From: Nitrososphaerota archaeon
GTDB taxonomy: Archaea; Thermoproteota; Bathyarchaeia; Bathyarchaeales; Bathycorpusculaceae
Length of the DNA stretch: 32,216 bases
Direction of reading: 5' to 3'
NCBI GenBank assembly: GCA_031282985.1
Contig: JAITCR010000071.1
Span: 1 to 32,216 of the forward strand
The position numbers and the translations under genes were made by a program. The notes beneath the pieces were generated by a model that saw nothing but the letters and a program-made list of their open reading frames with translations, was not told where the DNA came from and made no database searches. Shown one piece after another: positions 19,611 through 28,154 of the stretch (the stretch's first letter is position 1; every line of letters begins with the position of its first letter).

Positions 19611-22600
19611 TTATGCTTTCTCCTTAAGTTTTAATTTCGGTGTAATACAGAGGCTTTGCAGTTCCTGTAACAATAGTTTAAACGCGTAAGATACCGTGAC
19701 AGGCGCAATCTTTACTTTTTCGTCACATATCTTACAGACATAACGCCTTTGCTTCATGTCATAGTAAGCTATTTGCCCACATGTTTCACAAATAAATAAA
19801 GTGTACTTGTCAGATTCCTCAAGCAACCGATCTCTTAGCAGCATCGCTGCACCGTGACCAATAAGGCAGTCTCGTTCCATTTCACCAAACCTAAGACCAC
19901 CACCTCTAGCCCTGCCTTCAGTTGGTTGTCGAGTAAGCATTTGAACTTGACCTCTGGCTCTTGCATGAATTTTATCTGCAACCATATGGTGAAGCTTCTG
20001 GTAATAGACCACACCAACGAAAACGTCTGCAACAAATTTTTCGCCTGTTGTACCATTATAGAAAACATCGCCACCTGTGTGACTAAAGCCAAGTTTTACT
20101 AGATTATTTCTAACATCAGTTGGGCGTTCATTTGCAAATGGTGTACCATCACCTGGTTTTCCGCGGGCTGCTGCAGCTTTTCCTGTTAATGATTCGATGA
20201 ACTGCCCAATGGTCATTCTTGAGGGGATAGCGTGTGGGTTTATGATTAAATCAGGCGTTATGCCTTCAGCTGTGAAGGGCATGTTTTCGGGTGGAACGAT
20301 TAAACCGATAACTCCTTTCTGTCCATGACGGCTTGCAAATTTGTCACCTAGTTCAGGAATTCTTTGGTCTCGTACACGAACTTTGACAAGTTGACTTCCT
20401 TCACCAGATTCAGTGATAAATATGCCATCAACAATTCCTGTTTCGCTTGGTCGCATGTCTACACTGGTATCACGCATTGAAGGGCCTTTTACCTCGAATT
20501 CTTTATATTCTTCAAGGAATCTTGGCGGGCTAATTCTGCCAATTAAGACATCTCCACCAACCACTTGAGATTCAAGACTAATGATTCCATCTTGTTCAAG
20601 CAGACGGTAGTATTGCTCGCCTCGATAACCGCGCGTTCCAGCTTCTGGAACGGTGAATTTATCTTTTAATCCACCAAGATACTGGCGGCATTCTGCCTCG
20701 TAAATACGGTAAAATGTTGACCTAAATAAGCCACGTTGAATGGAGGCCTGATTAAATATAATGGCGTCTTCCATGTTGTAGCCTTCGAAGCTTAGCACTG
20801 CGACTATGCAGTTTTGGCCTGTTGGGCGTTGTTTGTAACCCATGACATCCATGTTTTCTGTTTGAACTATGGGTACTTGTGGGTAGTGTAAAATGTGGCT
20901 ACGTGTATCAGTTCGGTTGTGGAAGTTTGTTCCATAAACGCCTAAGGCTTGTTTTGCCATTGCAGCTTGATAGGAGTTACGTGGTGATTGATTATGTTCA
21001 GGGTATGGAATTGTTGAAGCGCAAATACCAAGAATTGTATATGTTGCGATTTCAAGATGGGTTGTTTCAGGTTGAATATCATCATATGATATAGCGATGA
21101 ACGCGTTTTCTTCTTCTTCAGCATCAAGGTATTCAATGTAGCCTGCTTTAACTATGTCTTCCCATGACCATTCACCTAACCCGATTTTTTCGATATGTTT
21201 AGGTTGGAGTTTGGGTACAGACTTTTCAACTATAATTAAAGGTCGCCTTACTCGTCCTTCATCAGAATTTACGTGAACTTCCTCTGTGGATGTTTGTGAC
21301 ATGTCAAAGTAGGTAATGTTTACCTCTGTTGAAATTTCGCCTGAGCGCCGTTTTTCACGGAAGTTTTTAACCATTACTTTAGGTGAAAGTTGGTAACCAA
21401 TAATGTTACCGTCAACAAAAACTTTGGCACCTGAAATACGCTGTTTAATAGTTACCTCTGCAGCAGGGATTGTACCCATTTCGAAAAGGATTTGTTTTAT
21501 TCTATCAGGGTTCACACCAACTGCAATTGTGGCAGATAACGCCAAGTTTTTGACAAGACCACAGTTAGAACCTTCAGGAGTTTCATTTGGACAGAGCCTG
21601 CCCCAATGGGTGGGGTGTAAGTCTCTTGCCTCGAAGTTTGGTTGACTTCTGCTTAAAGGTGATTGAAGGCGTCTTAAGTGACTGAGAGTTGAGATATAGT
21701 TAGTTCTGTCAAGTAATTGTGTAACACCAACTCTGCCTCTACCCCAGTTACCTGTTGCTAGGGCATGTTGGAATCTTTCTGTAATTATACCAGGTCTTAC
21801 CGCTGCAGATACCGTGATAACTGTACCTTTAAAACCGATGCGTTCAAGTTGATATTTAATATCTCGCGTCAAATTACGAAATGAAACACGGAAAAGATCT
21901 GCAAGCAATGGGCCACCGAGACGTAGACGTTTATTTTTGAAATGGTCTTTGTCATCTTGTTGGCGTATTCCCATTTTTAGTTGGATAACTCTGTATACCA
22001 TTTCACCTAAGAATATGGCTTTTTCTTTACGATTCATGTCACTTCTGCCCAAGTGTGGCAAAAAGTTTTTGTCAAGGGCGGTTTCGGCTTTTTGAAGTCG
22101 ATAGTCTTCGACTTGCCCGTGTGCAACACGGTTACCGATGAAGAGCATAGCATCGGAGGGTGTGTCAACGCCAACTGCTTTCTCGAAAGAAGCTGCAAGT
22201 TGTGCTTGGATGTCTTTGTCGAGGCTTACTGCTTCGGCTATGTCTTTGTCTTTTTCCAAGTTTAATGCGCGCATAATAACAACGAATGGGATTTCTGTTG
22301 GTACCCCAGGCATTGTTACGTATATAGCGTCATCTGACTTTAATTTGAGTTCTATCCTTGCACGAAAGCCAACAGTTGTTGAAAAAATTTTTGCTTGATA
22401 AACGGGACTCGTTCCTTTATCATCTACGTCAACAATTACTCGGTTAGGTGCAAGATCTTCCATGGCTACTATGACACGTTCAGAGCCATTTACAACAAAG
22501 TATCCTCCAGGATCATCTGGATCTTCGCCAGCGGCGATTAATTCTTCGCGTGATAACTGGCTTAAGAAGCAAAGTTTACTTTTTAGCATAATAGGTATAT

Positions 22601-22976
22601 TTCCAATGTAGACGAGTTCTGTGTCTTGCTCGTGTCCATCTACAATGGGTGTCATTTCAAGTGCGATTGGCGCACTGTAAGCGAGATTTCTTAGGCGTGC
22701 TTCCATAGGGTGAATTTCGTGTTTTGTCCCATCTACTTCGGTTACGTATGGACCGGTTATTCTGCTTTGTGGGTCAATTACCCATATTTGCCCAAGTTTT
22801 ACTTTATATGGGTTATCTGGAACTTCTATTGGAATTTCAGCTACTTCGCCTACAACTTCTTGTAAACCGTGATCGATAAATTCGTTGTAGCTGTCGAGGT
22901 GCTGTCTTACTAGGCCTTTGTCGTTGAAAAATGCTTTCAACAATAAACGAGTATCTTCTTTCTGTATTTCTGTCAT
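19611..22976 (-). CDS. rpoB: RNA polymerase subunit B (RpoB, unsplit)
   Basis: A 1121-residue second-largest subunit in one piece (B''+B'). Recognisable parts are GRLCPNETPEGSNCGLVKN in the fork region, the GDKFASRHGQKGVIG switch motif near residue 880, and a C-terminal zinc ribbon (CETCGQIAYY, then YVCKICDEK, about 1065-1090). I start at the ATG at 22976; a TTG at 22985 would lie only two bases from the GGAG ribosome site. rpoH, normally directly upstream, is not present; 376 bp of non-coding sequence precede the gene. rpoA follows after one base. Confidence 0.97.
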   Translation of the reverse strand: MTEIQKEDTRLLLKAFFNDKGLVRQHLDSYNEFIDHGLQEVVGEVAEIPIEVPDNPYKVKLGQIWVIDPQSRITGPYVTEVDGTKHEIHPMEARLRNLAYSAPIALEMTPIVDGHEQDTELVYIGNIPIMLKSKLCFLSQLSREELIAAGEDPDDPGGYFVVNGSERVIVAMEDLAPNRVIVDVDDKGTSPVYQAKIFSTTVGFRARIELKLKSDDAIYVTMPGVPTEIPFVVIMRALNLEKDKDIAEAVSLDKDIQAQLAASFEKAVGVDTPSDAMLFIGNRVAHGQVEDYRLQKAETALDKNFLPHLGRSDMNRKEKAIFLGEMVYRVIQLKMGIRQQDDKDHFKNKRLRLGGPLLADLFRVSFRNLTRDIKYQLERIGFKGTVITVSAAVRPGIITERFQHALATGNWGRGRVGVTQLLDRTNYISTLSHLRRLQSPLSRSQPNFEARDLHPTHWGRLCPNETPEGSNCGLVKNLALSATIAVGVNPDRIKQILFEMGTIPAAEVTIKQRISGAKVFVDGNIIGYQLSPKVMVKNFREKRRSGEISTEVNITYFDMSQTSTEEVHVNSDEGRVRRPLIIVEKSVPKLQPKHIEKIGLGEWSWEDIVKAGYIEYLDAEEEENAFIAISYDDIQPETTHLEIATYTILGICASTIPYPEHNQSPRNSYQAAMAKQALGVYGTNFHNRTDTRSHILHYPQVPIVQTENMDVMGYKQRPTGQNCIVAVLSFEGYNMEDAIIFNQASIQRGLFRSTFYRIYEAECRQYLGGLKDKFTVPEAGTRGYRGEQYYRLLEQDGIISLESQVVGGDVLIGRISPPRFLEEYKEFEVKGPSMRDTSVDMRPSETGIVDGIFITESGEGSQLVKVRVRDQRIPELGDKFASRHGQKGVIGLIVPPENMPFTAEGITPDLIINPHAIPSRMTIGQFIESLTGKAAAARGKPGDGTPFANERPTDVRNNLVKLGFSHTGGDVFYNGTTGEKFVADVFVGVVYYQKLHHMVADKIHARARGQVQMLTRQPTEGRARGGGLRFGEMERDCLIGHGAAMLLRDRLLEESDKYTLFICETCGQIAYYDMKQRRYVCKICDEKVKIAPVTVSYAFKLLLQELQSLCITPKLKLKEKA

Positions 22977-23093
22977 GCTAAACAATCTCCAACTATGTTA
23001 AACGGGTAAGTGTGAATTCCTGTTAAACCGGTCCTTCTCACGTGAAAAAATTTCTCCTATAACTCTGAGAGCAGAAACACATCTACGCAACCC

Positions 23094-23104
23094 GCTTATA
23101 AACA
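23094..23104 (-). promoter_or_regulatory. TATA box of the rpoB operon
   Basis: On the minus strand GTTTATAAGCGG lies about 120 bp before rpoB and would start transcription near 23070, giving a leader of about 95 bases. A second candidate, CTATAAAAGTTT, lies further upstream near 23145. The rest of 22986-23361 is AT-rich, has no convincing reading frame, and holds no rpoH. Confidence 0.4.
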
Positions 23105-23361
23105 TTGTTATAGGGGTTGTGTCTAAACTGTGGATTGACTAAACTTTTATAGAGTTATAACACAAAAATAACGTTTTTAGAACGCGTGAAACGTTTAAAA
23201 CATGGGCGCAACAAAGAAAAACAACGAAACACCACAAACAAGCACAACTTACAAACCAGAAAAGTTTTAAAAGCAAAAAATGTTCCCATACAAAAAAACA
23301 ACTAATAAACATGACTATAAGAAAAAAATAGACGCCTTACAGAACTAACAAAAAAACAAAC

Positions 23362-23682
23362 TCAAAAATAGTATCGAACTATTTTGTATCTATCCCTACC
23401 GAGTTGTCGCTTACGCTCCTCCTCAGCCGCAGTTACTTTAGAATTACCTGTTTTTACTTGATAAGTTTTAGGTTTACCAATTTCGTTACCAAAAAAATCC
23501 CGTTCTTGAACCACAAAGTCACCGCCTTTACAAATTTTGGTACAGTCATTACCTTTCATTGATTGATCAAACGCGAAACGGTCACGCGCGAGATCACCTG
23601 CCGTTTTTCTTGGCGATTTAATAAAGCGCCTATTAGTGTTCCCAAATCCATAAAAACGTTTTTCTTTGAGGTTTTTCGACAA
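23362..23682 (-). CDS. small basic protein of unknown function
   Basis: A 106-residue frame rich in Lys and Arg (KRFYGFGNTNRRFIKSPRKT; then RKRQLGRDRYKIVRYYF at the end) with two cysteines close together (CTKIC) and a FVVQERDFFGNEIG stretch. I do not recognise it. The charged composition suggests nucleic-acid contact, but no motif proves this. The only possible full start is TTG at 23682 without a clear ribosome site; the first ATG is inside, near residue 42. It may be a real short gene, or the remainder of a larger one. Confidence 0.45.
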   Translation of the reverse strand: MSKNLKEKRFYGFGNTNRRFIKSPRKTAGDLARDRFAFDQSMKGNDCTKICKGGDFVVQERDFFGNEIGKPKTYQVKTGNSKVTAAEEERKRQLGRDRYKIVRYYF

Positions 23683-23716
23683 GTTATAACACTTCGTTAC
23701 TATTTGTGTACAATGT

Positions 23717-24160
23717 TTACTTTAATTTTTCTGCCACCCATTTCTTGGCTTCAGCGATGTCGACATCGTTGGGTCTACCACGTCTAGTGAGACCAAAGGT
23801 TTGTCCTAAACAAATAAAGTATTCCATATCTAAGTGTTGGTCTTTTACTTCAAGCGCTTTTTTTACTCTTTCATAAGCAAGTTTGTCGCTTGCACCGCCT
23901 CCAGCCCAAGTCATAAACAACATAAACCATTTACCATTGCCTAAATCGGCTTCTTTAATAAAGTTTAACAGTTCGACATATGGTTCACCACCTCTTATGC
24001 CTGTACCGAGAAAAACTAAGTCATATTCATTCAAAAGCATGGTTGAAGGGTCAAAGTTTTTGGTTAATTTTATGGATTTACAGTTAGCAGCTTGAGCAAA
24101 TGCTAATGCTACTTTTTCGGTATTGTTCCTATGGGTTGAATAAATAACAACGGGTTTCAT
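23717..24160 (-). CDS. flavodoxin-like protein
   Basis: A 147-residue flavodoxin-fold protein. The FMN phosphate loop is YSTHRNNTEKVA at residues 7-18, then YDLVFLGTGIRGGEPYVEL near the first ring-side loop, and MTWAGGGAS for the second. These fit the flavodoxin family involved in low-potential electron transfer, or a protoporphyrinogen-oxidase-like flavodoxin domain. No other domains are attached. The ATG at 24160 is preceded by AGGTT. It stands between the unknown small gene and the methyltransferase pseudogene on the same strand. Confidence 0.88.
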   Translation of the reverse strand: MKPVVIYSTHRNNTEKVALAFAQAANCKSIKLTKNFDPSTMLLNEYDLVFLGTGIRGGEPYVELLNFIKEADLGNGKWFMLFMTWAGGGASDKLAYERVKKALEVKDQHLDMEYFICLGQTFGLTRRGRPNDVDIAEAKKWVAEKLK

Positions 24161-24186
24161 AAGCTTAACCTATATAACAATACAAA

Positions 24187-24935
24187 TTATCGTTTAATAA
24201 TATGTATTGTTGTTAACTCATCATTCTTATCAACATTTTTTTGAATTATTAGCAACAATTGTTCTTCAATCTCATAACCAATACATCTACGTTGCGCATA
24301 ATTTGCAGTTTTCATTGTAGTTCCTGAACCCAAGAAGGGGTCAAGTACGGCATCACCTTTGACACTAAACATTTTGATTAGCCGCTCTGCGATTTCATCT
24401 GGGTAAGCAGCAGTTCTGCATTCAAGTTCATTCACAGTTTGTCGGGTACCTTTTAGAGCCCAAATTTGACTGAACCATTCATCACGTTGCACTTTGGTAA
24501 ACTTGCTCTTGTACCGTATTTGGTCATGTGGTGGAAACTTGCGTAGTTTTCCCTTCTGAAAAGCAGGATGAATTCGCAGTCTAACGTTACATAAGCATCG
24601 GAGGTAGAAAACCTGAACCTAAAAATGCGCCTTTGCCCTTATAGTAAGGTTTGGTTGCAGGTTTTTTCCACAAAACGTATGGCAATGTTATAAAACCAAT
24701 TTTTTCACAGGCCTCAATAATACGGCTGTGATTAGGAAAAAGTTGGAACTTGCCATCTAAACGTCCGGTAGCATCACCAACATTTATAGCAGCAATACCT
24801 CCTTCGGCAAGGGCACAATAAGTTTCTTTCCAAGTCTTTGTCAAATTTTCGTGCATCAAATCATAAATTCACCCAACAACATCCGATTCAGATATTTGTT
24901 GCCATAGACACTCTATTCTTTTATCTGTTTGACAG
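24187..24935 (-). pseudogene. DNA methyltransferase (beta-class N4/N6), broken and N-terminally truncated
   Basis: Pieces in three frames line up as one site-specific DNA methyltransferase: RIECLWQQISESDVVG (with a TGA inside) at about 24920-24860, then LMHENLTKTWKETYCALAEG and AINVGDATGRLDGKFQLFPN. After a shift near 24600 comes DAYVTLDCEFILLF, and after another near 24550 KGKLRKFPPHDQIRYKSKF. Then the intact tail VLDPFLGSGTTMKTANYAQRR with the SAM-binding motif DPFLGSGTT. The expected N-terminal SPPY catalytic motif is absent because the IS1-family element begins at about 24941. No cognate restriction enzyme is visible. Confidence 0.85.
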
Positions 24936-24990
24936 AACTAAGTGTCCCAAATTTGAATCGGTCATGTCATAAAGTATTTTAATGTGTGTG

Positions 24991-25011
24991 CCTGATTGTT
25001 TTTCAATCAGG
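24991..25011 (+). promoter_or_regulatory. hairpin upstream of the IS1 transposase start
   Basis: CCTGATTG and CAATCAGG form a perfect 8-bp stem around TTTTT, 11 bp before the ATG at 25023. Its place fits a structure that limits transposase expression from outside transcripts, a common trait of insertion sequences. Confidence 0.4.
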
Positions 25012-25022
25012 TCAGCATTTGT

Positions 25023-25804
25023 ATGGTGTCAAAGGTTGTAAAAGTGTTGTGCCCTTTTTGTGGTAGTGATAAAATTTCAAAAAACGGACACAACAAAACA
25101 GGAAAACAAGCCTACAACTGCAATAACTCAGAGCGTAATCACCGTAACTTTATAGAACAATACACCCACAAGTCTACCTGCCAGAAATCCGTAACCAAGT
25201 GCTAAAAATGGCTGCGGATGGTACTGGAACACGTGCCACAGGACGTATTTTAGGCATTTCTAAAGATACTGTGACAGCTATTTTAAAAAAAAAACAAACA
25301 AAAGACTGGTTTGGCAAATAAACTATAACTACATACCAACCTGAAAGATCAGAATTTAGAGGTTAAAATTGTCTCCTCCAACTAAGTTAAAGTAGCTGAG
25401 GTAGAGTTTGATGAGATGGTTCTTTTGTTTCTGATAAGTCGCATCGGTGTTGGTTTGGTGGGCAATCGATCATAGTGCAGGTGTTCTTTTGGTGTATTGT
25501 TTTGGTACGTGAGAACACAAGTATCTTGATGAGTTGTGTACTTTGTTTGCGCTTTTTAGAATAGGTATTGTTTACTGTGATGACAACTGTGTTTACAAAA
25601 CTCCATTGCCGAAAGTATTGTAACGCCGAGTAAGAGAAATACTCTGTGTATTGAGTGTAAGCGTTTGTCTTTGTGTATTTGGTGCAGTGGGCTTGTTAGG
25701 CGGGTGTTAGATTTTCAAAATCGTCTCTTATGCATAAAATCGTTGTTGGGCTGGTCATAAACTTTTGGTTCTTCAAAAAACAACTACCCTTTCACTTAAC
25801 TTAG
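25023..25804 (+). pseudogene. IS1-family transposase (InsAB-like), multiply frameshifted
   Basis: The ATG at 25023 opens an InsA-type zinc finger (VLCPFCGSDKISKNGHNKTG, then KQAYNC), followed in another frame by the helix-turn-helix (MAADGTGTRATGRILGISKD, TVTAILKKKQ). InsB-like catalytic pieces follow in changing frames: VEFDEM, then GTREHKYLDELCTLFA, then RIGIVYCDDNCVYKT around the second aspartate. The end is RLLMHKIVVGLVINFWFFKK and a stop at 25802-25804. The parts are in family order, but stops and shifts prevent expression. The C-terminus matches the remnant at 1-222, so two copies of one element type were present. Confidence 0.8.
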
Positions 25805-25869
25805 GACATACCCCCCCCAATTCTGTGCAAGCAACAGAATGTTTTTAATGGCAATTTTGAAGGCCGCTG

Positions 25870-25961
25870 CCCTTCAAAAAGAAGGACAACTCAATTATAT
25901 AAAGCCGTCAACAAGCCCTTCAAAAAGAAGGACAACTCAATTATATAAAGCCGTCAACAAC
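25870..25961 (+). repeat. 46-bp tandem duplication
   Basis: Two adjacent copies of a 46-base unit (CCCTTCAAAAAGAAGGACAA and following) at 25870-25915 and 25916-25961 are identical except for the last bases. Each contains CAATTATATAAAGCCG, a good TATA-like stretch, and a small inverted repeat CCTTC-AAAAA-GAAGG. Together they form two possible promoters about 150-200 bp before the aldolase gene. A frame across them is open but shows no sign of coding. Confidence 0.85.
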
Positions 25962-26046
25962 AAGAAAAAAGAAGGAAACAATTCTTTGGAAGAACACTCT
26001 GTTTTTGGCTTGTTTGTTGCTTTTAATATGTGTTGGGTTTATCACT

Positions 26047-26058
26047 AAACTTTTATAC
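26047..26058 (+). promoter_or_regulatory. TATA box for the aldolase-dehydrogenase pair
   Basis: AACTTTTATACAG would start transcription near 26078. An ACGGAG ribosome site follows at 26082-26087, nine bases before the ATG at 26096. Confidence 0.45.
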
Positions 26059-26095
26059 AGTTAGGACAAGAGAGTTATTTTACGGAGTAATAATT

Positions 26096-26893
26096 ATGGA
26101 ATGGGGTATGCAAAACAGATTAAATAGGCTTATTCAAAAAGATGGAAAAGCGCTTTTTTTACCAATTGACCATGGTTATTTTCAGGGTCCAACTCATTGT
26201 CTTGAAAAACCTGCAGAGACGATAAAACCAATTGTTCAGTATGCAGATGCTTTAATGCTTACACGTGGTGTTTTACGTAATTGTATTGATCCAACAATAG
26301 AGAAGCCCTATGTTATGAGGGTTTCAGGTGCAGTTTCAGTTGTAGGGGAAGATCTTGCAAATGAAAGTCGCGTAACATCTATTGAGGAAATTATCAGGTT
26401 GAATGCTTCTGCGGTTTCTATGTCAGTTTTTGTTGGTTCAAAATATGAAAACAAAAGTTTAACCAACTTGTCGGAGCTTGTGGATGAGTGTGAGAAATAT
26501 GGAGTACCAGTTATGGCGGTTTGTGCTGTTGGTAAGGAACTTGAAAAGAGAGAGGCTCGTTACTTGGCGCTTGCAGCGCGTATTGCAGCTGAGATTGGCG
26601 CGCGTGTAGTAAAAACCTATTACTGTAAAGAGCATTTTGAAAAAATTATTGATGGCTGTCCAGTGCCTGTTGTAATTGCTGGTGGACCAAAGACAGAAAC
26701 GCAAAGAGAAGTTTTTGATTTTGTGTATGATGGCATGCAAAAAGGAGCTGTGGGTGTTAATTTAGGCAGAAACATTTGGCAAACACCTTACCCAGTTGCG
26801 TCAATTAGAGCTATACGCGCTATAATTCATGAAGGTTTCACGACTAAAGAAGCTGAGGATTTTTATAATCAAATCATAGCTGGAAAAACTTGA
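26096..26893 (+). CDS. class I aldolase/thiolase, LsrF/FbaB (DeoC-FbaB) family
   Basis: A 265-residue (beta/alpha)8 barrel closely following LsrF: MEWGMQNRLNRL at the start, LPIDHGYFQGPT (Asp25), LMLTRGVLR, the Schiff-base lysine in VVKTYY (Lys173), VPVVIAGGPK and GVNLGRNIWQ. LsrF degrades phosphorylated autoinducer-2; archaeal relatives include class I fructose-bisphosphate aldolase and aminodideoxyheptulosonate synthase. The DHGYFQGP segment favours the LsrF-like branch, but no lsrK, lsrG or transporter is present, so the substrate is open. I start at the ATG at 26096 behind ACGGAG. The next gene, a dehydrogenase, starts 20 bp after the stop, so the two likely act in one route. Confidence 0.85.
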   Translation: MEWGMQNRLNRLIQKDGKALFLPIDHGYFQGPTHCLEKPAETIKPIVQYADALMLTRGVLRNCIDPTIEKPYVMRVSGAVSVVGEDLANESRVTSIEEIIRLNASAVSMSVFVGSKYENKSLTNLSELVDECEKYGVPVMAVCAVGKELEKREARYLALAARIAAEIGARVVKTYYCKEHFEKIIDGCPVPVVIAGGPKTETQREVFDFVYDGMQKGAVGVNLGRNIWQTPYPVASIRAIRAIIHEGFTTKEAEDFYNQIIAGKT

Positions 26894-26913
26894 GCGCTTA
26901 TTTGGTGAAGTGG

Positions 26914-27948
26914 ATGCTTGTTGCTGTTTATTACAATAATAAGGATGTTCGTGTTGAAGAGTTGCCTATGCCTGAAATAGGTGAAGAAGAGGTTTTACTA
27001 AAAGTTATGGCGAGCGGCATATGTGGTAGCGACGTTTTAGAATGGTACCGTCTTCCAAAAGCACCACGGGTATTAGGACATGAAGCAGCAGGCATAATTA
27101 GTCAAGTAGGTAAAAAAGTTACCAATTTTAAAGTCGGCGATCGCGTCTTTATCTCTCATCATGTGCCCTGCAACAATTGCATTCACTGTCAAAAAGGACA
27201 CCATACTGCCTGTGAAACCCTACACAACACAAATTATTATCCAGGCGGTTTCGCGCAGTACATTAAAGTTCCAAAAATCAATGTTCAACTTGGCATATAC
27301 AAATTACCAAATGACATGACATTTGAAGAAGGCACATTTATTGAGCCATTAGCATGTGTTACCCGAGGACAAAGATTAGCCAACATTCAGAAAAATGACA
27401 CTGTGCTTATCATAGGTAGTGGAATTTCAGGCATACTACATGTTCAACTTGCTAAATTCAAAGGCGCAAAAAAAGTTATAGTAGCAGACATTAACCAGTA
27501 CCGTATGAACCTTGCAGTACAATTCAGCGCAGACCACGCATTTAACGCAGAGAAAAACCTGCCCCAAAAAATTAAAACAGTAAACAACGGGTACTTAGCT
27601 GACAAAGTCATAGTCTGTACAGGAGCAAACTCAGCGGTAACTTTGGCGGCTAACTGTGTGGAAAGAGGCGGTACTATTTTGTTTTTTGCAGTTCCAGAGC
27701 CAACAGTAAAAATTCCATTGCCAATTAATCAGTTCTGGAGAAATGAAACTACCATTCAAACCAGTTATGGTGCAGCACCTAATGATCTTGAAGAAGCATT
27801 AATGATTCTTGCAACTAAAAAGTTAAACATTAAAGACATGATAACCCATAGGTTACCACTACGCGAAACCCAAAAGGGCTATCAATTAATGACAAATGGT
27901 GGAGAATCATTAAAAATAATTCTCGAACCAAACAATTCCAACCTATAG
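26914..27948 (+). CDS. zinc-dependent alcohol dehydrogenase (MDR, sorbitol/threonine-dehydrogenase-like)
   Basis: A 344-residue medium-chain dehydrogenase. The catalytic zinc site is C37 (GICGSD) with H56-E57 (LGHEAAG). The structural zinc lobe is C86, C89, C92 and C100 (CNNCIHCQKGHHTAC). The NAD-binding Rossmann fold carries LIIGSGISGILHVQLAK, and VADIN after the second strand has the acidic residue usual for NAD rather than NADP. It oxidises or reduces a sugar or polyol-like alcohol; the exact substrate is unknown. The ATG at 26914 is used; a TTG overlapping the aldolase stop would add eight residues. The stop is TAG. It converges on and overlaps the TFB-like frame at its 3' end. Confidence 0.92.
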   Translation: MLVAVYYNNKDVRVEELPMPEIGEEEVLLKVMASGICGSDVLEWYRLPKAPRVLGHEAAGIISQVGKKVTNFKVGDRVFISHHVPCNNCIHCQKGHHTACETLHNTNYYPGGFAQYIKVPKINVQLGIYKLPNDMTFEEGTFIEPLACVTRGQRLANIQKNDTVLIIGSGISGILHVQLAKFKGAKKVIVADINQYRMNLAVQFSADHAFNAEKNLPQKIKTVNNGYLADKVIVCTGANSAVTLAANCVERGGTILFFAVPEPTVKIPLPINQFWRNETTIQTSYGAAPNDLEEALMILATKKLNIKDMITHRLPLRETQKGYQLMTNGGESLKIILEPNNSNL

Positions 27949-28154
27949 AAGAAAAATAGAATTTTTGAACCCACTGCGGTACTTGTATATGCGATGGGAT
28001 TGCTGGGGACGCTTTTAGGTGTTCGATCGGCTGGGGCTGTAAACTCTACCGCACCCAAGACTAATCCACAGTTTCTACATACCACTTCACCGCTTGCCTC
28101 ATCATGCAAAATGTTTTTGCTACCGCATTCGGTGCATCGTTCAACTCCACACAA
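27882..28154 (-). CDS. TFIIB-type zinc-ribbon protein, TFB N-terminal fragment
   Basis: A 90-residue frame beginning with a TFIIB zinc ribbon (CTECGSKNILHD, then GEVVCRNCGLVLG) and continuing into a B-reader-like segment (PKSVPSNPIAYTSTAVGSK). After residue 62 the similarity ends; the last 28 residues are encoded by the complement of the dehydrogenase 3' end and look random. Both cyclin folds that bind TBP and promoter DNA are missing. The start is TTG at 28154 with a very strong GGAGGAGGTG six bases upstream, so translation is likely if transcribed. Either a truncated tfb or a mini-factor able to occupy the polymerase dock domain. Truncation is favoured. Confidence 0.65.
   Translation of the reverse strand: MCGVERCTECGSKNILHDEASGEVVCRNCGLVLGAVEFTAPADRTPKSVPSNPIAYTSTAVGSKILFFFYRLELFGSRIIFNDSPPFVIN

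Larger units (their letters stand above)
24941..25815 (+). mobile_element. IS1-family insertion sequence, degenerate
   Basis: The transposase remnant is flanked by short imperfect inverted ends: AGTGTCCCAAATTTG at the left and, read from the right on the other strand, TATGTCCTAAGTTAAG. The shared core is TGTCC-AA-TT. It has cut the DNA methyltransferase gene on its left side; no methyltransferase sequence is found on its right side, so a deletion probably accompanied or followed the insertion. A run of eight C bases marks the right boundary. Exact target duplications are not visible. Confidence 0.75.

Noticed and set aside
22986..23361. rpoH hidden upstream of rpoB
   Set aside because: No frame in this stretch shows RpoH-like residues; the region is AT-rich and non-coding by eye.
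25811..25818. Run of eight C bases as a phase-variation tract
   Set aside because: It lies at the edge of a dead IS and is not in or before any intact gene it could switch.
25870..25961. Two-unit repeat as a CRISPR array
   Set aside because: The units are directly adjacent with no spacers, there are only two, and no cas genes are near.
25839..26048. 69-codon plus-strand frame over the tandem repeat as a gene
   Set aside because: It is open only because the repeat has no stops in that frame; the protein has no coding character and overlaps the promoter region.
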